DNA of 47,673 nt from Gammaproteobacteria bacterium 39-13 (lineage in GTDB: Bacteria > Pseudomonadota > Gammaproteobacteria > Berkiellales > Berkiellaceae), in NCBI GenBank assembly GCA_001898235.1, contig MKTN01000031.1, positions 1-47,673 on the forward strand, in the 5' to 3' direction. Below, piece by piece: positions 34,750 to 42,663 of this stretch; within the stretch, counting starts at the first letter, position 1, and each line of letters starts with the position of its first letter. Made by a program: the position numbers and the translations under genes. The notes beneath the pieces were generated by a model that saw nothing but the letters and a program-made list of their open reading frames with translations, was not told the DNA's origin and ran no database searches.

Positions 34750-37611
34750 ATGCACACAGAAAACCCGACTGCTAAAAATAATGACTATATGCAGGCTCAC
34801 GGTGAGAGTTTCACCGGTTTTGCCGTTACGCCTAAACCAGGTCAATTACATGTCATGCGACGTGATAATCGTACCCTGGTTCCCTTTAACACAGATAAAA
34901 TTCAGATTGCACTCACTAAAGCCTATTTGGCAGTAGAGGGTGGTAATGCAGCTGCTTCTCGACGTGTCCATGAAGTCGTCGAAGACTTAACAGCGCAAGT
35001 GACAAAAGCAGTTTCCCGCCATCTTAGCTCTGGCGGTATTGTGCGGGTAGAAGAAGTGCAAGATCAGGTTGAGCTTGCCTTGATGCGTGCAGGCTTACAT
35101 AAAGTAGCCAGAACCTACATTCTCTATCGAGAAGAAAGACGCCAAGCACGTGAATCAAACCAAACAGTTCAAAATGCTAATGCCGATGCTTTGCATGTCA
35201 CGCTTGATAATGGGCAACGTGTACCTTTAGACGAACAACGCCTCAGAAAGATTGTTGATGCGGCCTGCCAAACACTAGATGATGTAGACGCAGAAATCAT
35301 TATTACCGAAACAAAACGCAATATTTTTGACGGTATTAAAGCAAGTGATTTGCGTAAAGCACTTATTATGAGTGCTCGGACAAAAATTGAGTTTGAACCT
35401 AATTATTCCTATGTAGCAGCTCGTCTGCTTCTTGATGATTTGCATAACGAAGCGCTTAAATTTCTCGCTTTCCCTGTTCCTGAAAACGAACAAGAAAAAG
35501 TGACACTTTATCCGCAAATTTTCAAACAATTTATACATAAAGGCATTGAGCTGGAACTCTTAAGCCCAGAATTACGTGATTTTGATTTAGATCAGTTGGG
35601 TCAAGCGCTTCAACCTTCTCAAGATCACCAATTTACCTATTTAGGCCTACAAACCCTCTATGATCGCTATTTCTTGCATCATAATGGGGTGCGTTTTGAA
35701 TTGCCGCAAATTTTCTTTATGCGCGTTGCTATGGGCTTAGCTGGCAAAGAAGCAGATAAAAATGCTCGCGCCATTGAGTTTTATAATTTGTTGTCTTCCT
35801 TTGATTATATGAGCTCAACCCCAACACTCTTTAACTCTGGCACAACACGACCACAGCTATCCAGCTGCTTCTTGACAACCGTGCCAGATGATCTAGAAGG
35901 CATTTATAGCGCTCTAAAAGACAATGCTTTGCTTTCTAAATTTGCTGGCGGTCTAGGTAACGATTGGACCTACATCCGAGCCATGGGTGCACACATTAAG
36001 GGTACCAACGGCAAATCACAAGGTGTAGTCCCCTTCTTAAAGGTGGCTAATGACACTGCCGTTGCCGTCAATCAAGGCGGTAAACGTAAAGGGGCTATGT
36101 GCGCTTACCTAGAAACTTGGCATTTGGATATTGAAGAGTTTCTAGAATTGCGTAAAAACACCGGCGATGACAGACGCCGTACCCATGACATGAACACAGC
36201 GAATTGGATCCCTGATTTATTCATGAAACGCGTCATGGAAAATAAAGAGTGGACGCTTTTCTCACCTGATGAAACGCCTGATCTACATGATCTCTATGGA
36301 GAAGCTTTTGAACAGGCTTATCATACCTACGAAGAAAAAGCACAAGCTGGCCTTCTTCGTAATTACAAGCAAATTCCCGCCGTTAACCTATGGCGTAAAA
36401 TGTTAGGTTTGATTTTTGAAACAGGCCACCCCTGGGTGACTTTTAAAGATCCTTGCAACTTACGTTCACCTCAGCAACACGCAGGTGTGATCCATAGTTC
36501 TAATCTTTGCACAGAAATCACGCTAAATACTTCTGTAGACGAAATAGCGGTTTGTAACTTAGGCAGTATTAACCTGGCTCAGCACGTAACTGAAAAAGGG
36601 CTGGATCTGACCAAATTACAAAAAACTATTCAAACTGCAGTACGCATGCTGGATAATGTCATCGACATTAACTATTACTCCGTACCCCAAGCACGACGTT
36701 CTAATCTTAAGCACCGTCCAGTTGGGTTAGGCTTAATGGGATTCCAAGATGCATTGTATAAATTAGATATCCCTTATTGCTCCATGCAAGCAGTTGAGTT
36801 TGCAGATAAAACCATGGAAGCGATTAGCTATTATGCGATTAAAGCTTCTACTGATTTAGCTGAAGAAAGAGGCGCTTATGCTACTTTTGAAGGCTCTTTA
36901 TGGAGCAAAGGGATCCTCCCTATCGATTCAATTGCTTTATTAGCAAAATATCGTGGAAAATATCTAGAGCTCGATACCAGTCAAACATTAGATTGGAAAA
37001 GTTTACGTGAGCGTGTCAAAACCGTGGGTATTCGTAACTCCAACGTAATGGCAATTGCGCCCACTGCAACGATTTCTAATATTTGTGGTATTGGCCAATC
37101 AATTGAACCGACTTACCAAAATCTTTATGTGAAATCTAATCTTTCAGGCGAATTCACTGTAGTGAATCCTTACCTGGTCAAAGATTTAAAGAAACTGAAG
37201 ATATGGGACGAAGTTCTAGTTAACGATCTGAAGTATTTTAATGGTAGTGTGCAGCAAATTGATCGCATTCCCGCTGAATTAAAAGCTAAATATGCGACGG
37301 TTTTTGAAATTGACCCACAATGGTTAATTGAAGCGGGTGCGCGTCGACAAAAATGGATTGATCAGAGCCAATCTCTCAACATCTATATAGATAAACCCTC
37401 TGGTAAGAAGATAGATGCGGTGTATAAACTGGCTTGGATAAGAGGTCTAAAAACCACTTATTACGCCAGAACGCTGGGCGCATCGGATGCAGAGAAATCC
37501 ACTATTTCTAGAAGTACTTTAAATGCTGTAAAAGCAAACTTAGATGAAGTTGCCATCACGGCCCCACAAGTTTGCCCAATAGATGATCCAACCTGTGAAG
37601 CATGCCAGTAA
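34750..37611 (+). CDS. nrdA: Class Ia ribonucleoside-diphosphate reductase, alpha subunit
   Basis: This enzyme reduces NDPs to dNDPs for DNA synthesis. At 953 residues it is longer than E. coli NrdA (761) because it carries two N-terminal ATP-cone-like regions (about 30-125 and 150-240), like Pseudomonas NrdA. The active site is complete: Cys373 (SSCFLTTV) and Cys602 (AVCNLGSIN) as the redox pair, Asn585/Cys587/Glu589 (SNLCTEITLN), radical-transfer Tyr904-Tyr905 (TTYYARTLG), and C-terminal Cys949/Cys952 (PTCEACQ) for re-reduction. GGAGG precedes the ATG. nrdB follows 19 bases downstream. Double cones suggest allosteric overall activity control by dATP/ATP. Confidence 0.97.
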   Translation: MHTENPTAKNNDYMQAHGESFTGFAVTPKPGQLHVMRRDNRTLVPFNTDKIQIALTKAYLAVEGGNAAASRRVHEVVEDLTAQVTKAVSRHLSSGGIVRVEEVQDQVELALMRAGLHKVARTYILYREERRQARESNQTVQNANADALHVTLDNGQRVPLDEQRLRKIVDAACQTLDDVDAEIIITETKRNIFDGIKASDLRKALIMSARTKIEFEPNYSYVAARLLLDDLHNEALKFLAFPVPENEQEKVTLYPQIFKQFIHKGIELELLSPELRDFDLDQLGQALQPSQDHQFTYLGLQTLYDRYFLHHNGVRFELPQIFFMRVAMGLAGKEADKNARAIEFYNLLSSFDYMSSTPTLFNSGTTRPQLSSCFLTTVPDDLEGIYSALKDNALLSKFAGGLGNDWTYIRAMGAHIKGTNGKSQGVVPFLKVANDTAVAVNQGGKRKGAMCAYLETWHLDIEEFLELRKNTGDDRRRTHDMNTANWIPDLFMKRVMENKEWTLFSPDETPDLHDLYGEAFEQAYHTYEEKAQAGLLRNYKQIPAVNLWRKMLGLIFETGHPWVTFKDPCNLRSPQQHAGVIHSSNLCTEITLNTSVDEIAVCNLGSINLAQHVTEKGLDLTKLQKTIQTAVRMLDNVIDINYYSVPQARRSNLKHRPVGLGLMGFQDALYKLDIPYCSMQAVEFADKTMEAISYYAIKASTDLAEERGAYATFEGSLWSKGILPIDSIALLAKYRGKYLELDTSQTLDWKSLRERVKTVGIRNSNVMAIAPTATISNICGIGQSIEPTYQNLYVKSNLSGEFTVVNPYLVKDLKKLKIWDEVLVNDLKYFNGSVQQIDRIPAELKAKYATVFEIDPQWLIEAGARRQKWIDQSQSLNIYIDKPSGKKIDAVYKLAWIRGLKTTYYARTLGASDAEKSTISRSTLNAVKANLDEVAITAPQVCPIDDPTCEACQ

Positions 37612-37630
37612 ACCGAGGAGTAACTAAAAA

Positions 37631-38740
37631 ATGTCCATAGCGACACCTCATGTCAATAAACAAAACGCGACCGCCAAAGTGGCGGGCGCGACAGGATTAG
37701 AAGCCCTAGAATTAGGCGCAGCTCGCATTCGCGTAGATGATAAGAAAATTATCAATTGCCGAGCAGATCTTAACCAATTAGTTCCTTTCAAATATGAATG
37801 GGCTTGGGATAAGTACTTAGTTGCTTGTGCAAACCATTGGATGCCCACAGAAATTAACATGTCTGCTGACGTTGCGCTGTGGAAAAGCACCGATGGATTA
37901 ACGCCTGATGAAAGAATGATTATCGAGCGTAATTTAGGGTTCTTCTCTACCGCAGATTCCCTTGTGGCTAACAACTTGGTATTAGCCGTTTATCGGCACA
38001 TTACCAACCCAGAATGCCGTCAATACTTGCTACGCCAAGCATTTGAAGAAGCGCTACATACCCATGCTTATCAATATGTGATTGAAAGCTTAGGGATGGA
38101 TGAAGCCCGCATTTTTAATATGTATAGAGAAATTCCTGCAGTTTCCAAGAAAGCTGCCTGGGCACTGCCTTTTACTCAAAGTTTAGGCGATCCTACTTTC
38201 TATACGGGTACATTCGAATCCAATCAACGCTTATTAAGAGACTTGATTGCTTTTTATGTTGTATTCGAAGGTATTTTCTTCTACGTTGGGTTTACCCAAG
38301 TACTTTCATTAGGTCGACGCAATAAAATGGTCGGCACAGCAGAGCAGTTCCAATACATTCTGCGAGATGAATCAATGCATTTAAATTTTGGTATTGACGT
38401 CATCAACCAAATTAGAATTGAGAACCCTGATCTCTGGACAAACGCTTTCCAACAAGAAATGATTGAACTCATTCGTGATGGTGTGGATTTAGAATACCAA
38501 TATGCAATTGATACAATGCCACGCGGTATTTTAGGTCTAAATGCACAAATGTTCAGAGAATATTTGGAATATGTGGCTAATCGCCGATGTGCTCAAATTG
38601 GCTTAGCTGAACAATATCCTGGTGCAGCAAATCCTTTCCCTTGGATGAGTGAAATGATTGATTTAAAGAAAGAGAAAAATTTCTTTGAAACCCGCGTCAC
38701 TGAATATCAAACTGGCGGTACATTAAGCTGGGATGATTAA
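37631..38740 (+). CDS. nrdB: Class Ia ribonucleoside-diphosphate reductase, beta subunit
   Basis: The diiron/tyrosyl-radical partner of NrdA, 369 residues. Metal ligands are Asp109 (FSTADSLV), Glu140 and His143 (FEEALHTH), a Glu in VFEGIFF, and the Glu and His of [11 protein letters not shown]. The radical tyrosine fits Tyr147 (THAYQYV), four residues after His143 as in E. coli. The last residues TGGTLSWDD form the usual acidic C-terminal tail that docks on the alpha subunit. GAGGAG precedes the ATG. No yfaE-type ferredoxin gene follows. A strong hairpin follows the stop. Confidence 0.97.
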   Translation: MSIATPHVNKQNATAKVAGATGLEALELGAARIRVDDKKIINCRADLNQLVPFKYEWAWDKYLVACANHWMPTEINMSADVALWKSTDGLTPDERMIIERNLGFFSTADSLVANNLVLAVYRHITNPECRQYLLRQAFEEALHTHAYQYVIESLGMDEARIFNMYREIPAVSKKAAWALPFTQSLGDPTFYTGTFESNQRLLRDLIAFYVVFEGIFFYVGFTQVLSLGRRNKMVGTAEQFQYILRDESMHLNFGIDVINQIRIENPDLWTNAFQQEMIELIRDGVDLEYQYAIDTMPRGILGLNAQMFREYLEYVANRRCAQIGLAEQYPGAANPFPWMSEMIDLKKEKNFFETRVTEYQTGGTLSWDD

Positions 38741-38747
38741 TTCTCTT

Positions 38748-38775
38748 ATAGCGGCAAGAACTCTCTTGCCGCTAT
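38748..38775. terminator. Hairpin after nrdB, probable terminator
   Basis: ATAGCGGCAAGA and TCTTGCCGCTAT form a perfect 12-bp stem with an ACTC loop, seven bases after the nrdB stop. The following CTCTTAG is not a proper T-run, so termination may be partial or the hairpin may protect the 3' end. Confidence 0.65.
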
Positions 38776-38845
38776 CTCTTAGAACAACAAATCCGTTTAT
38801 TTTAACCCCACAATAGATAGCCTACGACTTTCAAAATAAGAATTT

Positions 38846-39703
38846 CTAACTAAAAATTTTTCTTCTTTTTTTAGTTGCTCTTAAAGAATGTCCGCCAATA
38901 TTTACTTCATCAATTTTTCCAGCTTTCGATGATGATTTTAAACGATAAAGAGGTAAGGAAAATTGAGGGGCTTTATTATTTTTGCGCTGCCTTTCTTCAT
39001 GCTTAATATCTTTATATTTTCGCACAAGCTCAGCAACTGGTGCTTTAAATATAAATCTCTCAAATTCTTTGTCACCAAATTTACGTTTATTAATTTGGCC
39101 ATCACTTGCTAAATCAGCACGCGCAAGAACAGTTTGAGATGCAACATGATCAGTTCTTGTTGTAGCTTCAATCACTTCGGGTAATCTTTGAGCATACCCA
39201 GACATGACCAAACAAGGTAAAATAGCTTTGGTTAAAACGGTAACAGATTCACTTCCAAAACGTTTACCCCATGCCTCAGGAATAAAAAGATAGGCAAGTT
39301 CACCACCACCAATAACAACATGACCGATTGGATTATTCGTTTTTTTATCAATAACAGTCATTCCGCTCCAAGGATTGCCACTTTGCCAACGAGCACACCA
39401 ACTATCTTCTGCATCAACTATTCGATTCTGCGCATAGTCAACGATCCCTTTTTGTTTAGAATCTTCATCCTTGTATAGCCTGGTTGCACTATCAGCAAAT
39501 TTCTCCATCACTCTTTCGCTGCCCCATAAAAGATTCTGATAGAACGGCACATCTTCAGGAATCACCGGTCTAATGATAATTCGGGGAGTTTCAGCAATGA
39601 TGCTGATTGCTGCGCCAATTTTTTCTATAGTCACTTTGGTTTTAGAAAGAATTTCTTTATCATTAAATGATGGTTTTTGGGTCTTCGTAATTGAACTTAA
39701 CAT
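38846..39703 (-). CDS. GNAT-family acetyltransferase-like protein (RimJ/RimL type) with long tails
   Basis: The protein has 285 residues. The central part (about 38-190) resembles GNAT proteins of the RimJ/L group: TPRIIIRPVIPEDVPFY at the start of the fold, TNNPIGHVVIGG for beta-3/4, LAYLFIPEAWGKRFGSESV for the acetyl-CoA strand and pyrophosphate loop (which departs from Q/RxxGxG/A), and RTDHVASQTVLARA at the end. The basic C-terminal tail of ~60 residues ends RATKKRRKIFS. AAGGAG five bases before the ATG gives a firm start. The extra tails and the accessory-island location make a secreted modifier conceivable, but this is inference. The substrate is unknown. Confidence 0.65.
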   Translation of the reverse strand: MLSSITKTQKPSFNDKEILSKTKVTIEKIGAAISIIAETPRIIIRPVIPEDVPFYQNLLWGSERVMEKFADSATRLYKDEDSKQKGIVDYAQNRIVDAEDSWCARWQSGNPWSGMTVIDKKTNNPIGHVVIGGGELAYLFIPEAWGKRFGSESVTVLTKAILPCLVMSGYAQRLPEVIEATTRTDHVASQTVLARADLASDGQINKRKFGDKEFERFIFKAPVAELVRKYKDIKHEERQRKNNKAPQFSLPLYRLKSSSKAGKIDEVNIGGHSLRATKKRRKIFS

Positions 39704-39925
39704 CGCTTCTCCTTATCAAAGAAAAAGCGAAATGATATCACCTCATGCCAACAATCTCTATGCGTCTTATAATTATGCCAGTTTTTTCACCCAACATGTG
39801 CTAATGATGAATATCGATTGCTCATTTACCGTTTTTACTATTTCTGATTTCTCCATCAAAGAAGGCTGTTTCACCACACTGATTAACTTCAGAAACTGTG
39901 GGAAATAAACGAAATGGCTGTCTCG

Positions 39926-40156
39926 TTAATTTTCCAACCAAACAAGTACCTTTATCATTAGACGTCCATTTGAACCCATTGCAATTATTCGCACTCGCCT
40001 TCCAAGGATCTTGAATAAGATCAATAAATCGCTTTCAACTTTCTTATCTAGCTTTTTGGGTTGTTCAAATAAAACGTTCCGGTTGTAGGCAACAAAAATG
40101 CCAATTGCGCCGTTAAGTTTATATAGACAAGCTTCTTTAAATTTCAGGCTTTTCAA
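39926..40156 (-). CDS. Doubtful 76-residue open frame in a gene-poor stretch
   Basis: A TTG-started frame reads ...EACLYKLNGAIGIFVAYN, then a lysine-rich middle, and ends GSNGRLMIKVLVWLEN. It overlaps the last codons of the frame-broken gene at 40137-40412 in another frame and has no ATG or ribosome site. The composition looks somewhat protein-like, so it may be the remnant of a further gene. The rest of the stretch between 39704 and 39925 holds nothing I can name. Confidence 0.2.
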   Translation of the reverse strand: MKSLKFKEACLYKLNGAIGIFVAYNRNVLFEQPKKLDKKVESDLLILFKILGRRVRIIAMGSNGRLMIKVLVWLEN

Positions 40157-40412
40157 ATGACGCCATCAGAGCTTGTTGTTTCTCTTTTAACAAAGAATTA
40201 AGGCGAGAAAAATAATCACCAGCTTGTGTTACGGGAGGTTTCTCTTTTTCTTTTTCCTTCTCCTTTTCTTTCTCTCCTCTTTTCTTTTTTGCTGTTTTAA
40301 TGCGATTTTTTTATTTTTTTCTAAGAGATTTTTTTCATTCCATTGAAGGGGGTTAGAAATTCCCCCTTGCAAAGCATTCCCATTTCCTTTCTTCGTGTAG
40401 TTGAGCTTTCAT
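40137..40412 (-). pseudogene. Small gene of unknown function, apparently broken by two frameshifts at low-complexity runs
   Basis: Three consecutive minus-strand segments read like one protein when joined. Frame 1 from the ATG at 40412 starts MKAQLHEERKWECFARG. At a run of five G the sense moves to a second frame: GISNPLQWNEKNLLEKNKK, then ALKQQKRKEE. In a purine-only tract it returns to the first frame: EKEKEKEKPPVTQAGDYF, SRLNSLLKEKQQALMASF, ending EKPEI and TAA at 40137. The joined product would be about 90 residues with a Lys/Glu repeat in the middle. Decay, phase variation or sequencing error at the runs are all possible. No family recognised. Confidence 0.4.
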
Positions 40413-40616
40413 GCATCTTAACTCACGCATATCACCTCATCGCGCCTATTTAGCCTTTCGTCTCATGAATCAATATTCATTGAATTCTCCGGCATACAAA
40501 TCCTTATTTACTAAATAAAATAAGCCATTTGAATAATTAAGGGTTGAACTCTCTACTTTTAATAACACCATTGATCTCAAACGAGAGATACATTCACAGG
40601 CACACAAAGGCATAAT

Positions 40617-42569
40617 ATGATCACGCCAAAAGATATAATGCAACTTGTCGTCAATAATCAGCTCTTTTCTTCTATTGAGATCCAAGATAACAATGTTATT
40701 TTACATTTAAACGAAAAATACGATACGTATGAATATCATGGCGCTATCAATAATTGGTTATGTCAAATATACAAAAATTGCGAAGATTTCCATGAAAAAT
40801 TTGAAAAAACCTATTTGGGCACCTTTAAACCCTATTTAACCTTAAAAGAAGGGCACGGATATAAAGACGGCGGAGACATACAGCAATCGCTCATTGATTT
40901 TTCAACTATCGCTTTGGCGCCTAAAATTAAAATTTTAGAATTGATTGCAAGAGGCGAAGTTATATCCGATATTAAAATTCTTAACAAAAAACACATAGAA
41001 CTCATTTTAGATAAAAAATACGATAATAAAGAACTCTATTTAGTCATCAATAGAAGCTTAAATAATTTACATAAATCTTTATCACCATTTAATACATTTT
41101 TTCTTCGCCCTAAAATTAATGACTCTAAACCCATTTTAACCCTAAAGTCAGAATATGAAGACAAAAGTAAAGATGAGCTCATTACGTTGCTCAACTACAT
41201 TTTTAATGGAAGTTCAAGTGGAATGAGTGCCATTCCTCTTCGACCCCACACCGAAACCTACAGCCCTGCTCAAATCTCAACAACCGCTGACAGATCCGTT
41301 AGTGTCATATCCAGTTTTACGCATGACCCTAATAAAAACGTAGTAAATCTTATTTTATGCGATCAATTTAATAACAAAATATTCTTTAGGCCAATCAATA
41401 ACCTCTTAGAAAAATATAAAGAATCAGCAGAATTTAGACTCGATTTTAGAGCTCCTGGGCGAGGTAATCACAGGCCTTACTTAATATTGAAAAAAAATCA
41501 TCAAATGCAACGCGCATTTATTACACTTAACAATATTATCACGTCCATTAAAGCCGATAATATTAAATTCGATGATGAAGTTGATGCGATTCCTCTTCTT
41601 ATTCCAGAAACACTTGATAGTCGCGCTCAAGAATCAACCGCCGCCTTAAATCAAGACTCTCAAGATAATGCCAGTTCAAATCCATGGCCGTTATCTTTAT
41701 CTGGATTCAATACATTTGTAGACAACCTGAGAGTCGCTCAGCAGGGCACACCTTATTTACCGACATATAATGAAGAGGAATTAGCTGAAGCACTGGAACC
41801 AATCTCAAGAGAAGCAGCCTCAGTCAGCATATTCTCATCACAAGCTGAGTTCGCGGCAGATAACGCACAAGAAGATACTCACTCACAAACGACATTTGAA
41901 TTGCTACCCATAGATGAAGAACTTGAGCAAACACAAAATCAACAAACTAATAATACGCAGTATGCATTAACACCCTCGCTTATTGAGGAAAATAGGCAAG
42001 GTCAAATGCCATTTTATCAAACATCTTTACATAACGCCTCTAATCAGCCTATCCCTTTTGCTATCCAAAAGATGATTCTAAATGGTTTAATGCAGGGAAA
42101 ACTTCTTCAGGGCGTTACAGCCCATCGTGATAATCGCCTGAGTTTACATTTGACATGTGAATACGACAAAAATGAATATTATTATGCTATTAATCGAGCC
42201 TTTAATTTAATCTATCAGATCTCCATCGACTTCCAAAAGATGTTTGAACAACCTAATCAAGATAATCACCACCCTTATCTGATATTAAAAACGCCACGTA
42301 CTTATAAAAAAGGGGTATTAAAAGGCCTTATTCGCACAGCGCTCACTTCACACTTTGCTGCTCTTAGCCAAAGTATACAACAAACAGAATTTCCTCAGTT
42401 TAATGCAAACTCAGAAAATTCGTTCCAATCTGTTGAAAGTAGTATCTTAGATGCATTCAGCGGATCGACTAAAAGAAAACAAGGCCAGATTGACGATCAA
42501 AGTGCTTATCAACCACAAACAACACTCCCATTAGATGATCAGCGCAAGCGAAATCGAACGAGCATTTAA
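40617..42569 (+). CDS. Four-repeat protein of unknown function, paralogue 1 (650 residues)
   Basis: No known family is recognised. Four copies of a ~95-residue domain can be aligned by eye: about 1-103, 104-202, 224-318 and 480-582. The shared pattern is a start like LxxxxLFSSIxIxDN, strand VxLxLNxKYD, then EYxxAINxxLxxIY, xDFxxxFE, and xPYLTLK before a final helix. Copies 3 and 4 are separated by an acidic, Gln/Glu/Ser-rich linker (~319-479). The C-terminus is basic (STKRKQGQ, QRKRNRTSI). There is no signal peptide or membrane segment. AAAGG seven bases before the ATG. The repeats with disordered linker suggest a binding or scaffold protein, possibly secreted; this is inference. Confidence 0.8.
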   Translation: MITPKDIMQLVVNNQLFSSIEIQDNNVILHLNEKYDTYEYHGAINNWLCQIYKNCEDFHEKFEKTYLGTFKPYLTLKEGHGYKDGGDIQQSLIDFSTIALAPKIKILELIARGEVISDIKILNKKHIELILDKKYDNKELYLVINRSLNNLHKSLSPFNTFFLRPKINDSKPILTLKSEYEDKSKDELITLLNYIFNGSSSGMSAIPLRPHTETYSPAQISTTADRSVSVISSFTHDPNKNVVNLILCDQFNNKIFFRPINNLLEKYKESAEFRLDFRAPGRGNHRPYLILKKNHQMQRAFITLNNIITSIKADNIKFDDEVDAIPLLIPETLDSRAQESTAALNQDSQDNASSNPWPLSLSGFNTFVDNLRVAQQGTPYLPTYNEEELAEALEPISREAASVSIFSSQAEFAADNAQEDTHSQTTFELLPIDEELEQTQNQQTNNTQYALTPSLIEENRQGQMPFYQTSLHNASNQPIPFAIQKMILNGLMQGKLLQGVTAHRDNRLSLHLTCEYDKNEYYYAINRAFNLIYQISIDFQKMFEQPNQDNHHPYLILKTPRTYKKGVLKGLIRTALTSHFAALSQSIQQTEFPQFNANSENSFQSVESSILDAFSGSTKRKQGQIDDQSAYQPQTTLPLDDQRKRNRTSI

Positions 42570-42663
42570 CAAGGTGTAATCTTAAAACCGGATAACAAGG
42601 ACATTATTGTTTTATCTAATAGCATTTTTGAGACACATTTACAGTAGAAATAAAAGGCACCAC

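Noticed and set aside
39573..39908. 111-residue plus-strand frame overlapping the GNAT gene start
   Set aside because: Its first third is the complement of the GNAT gene and the rest has no ribosome site or recognisable protein features.
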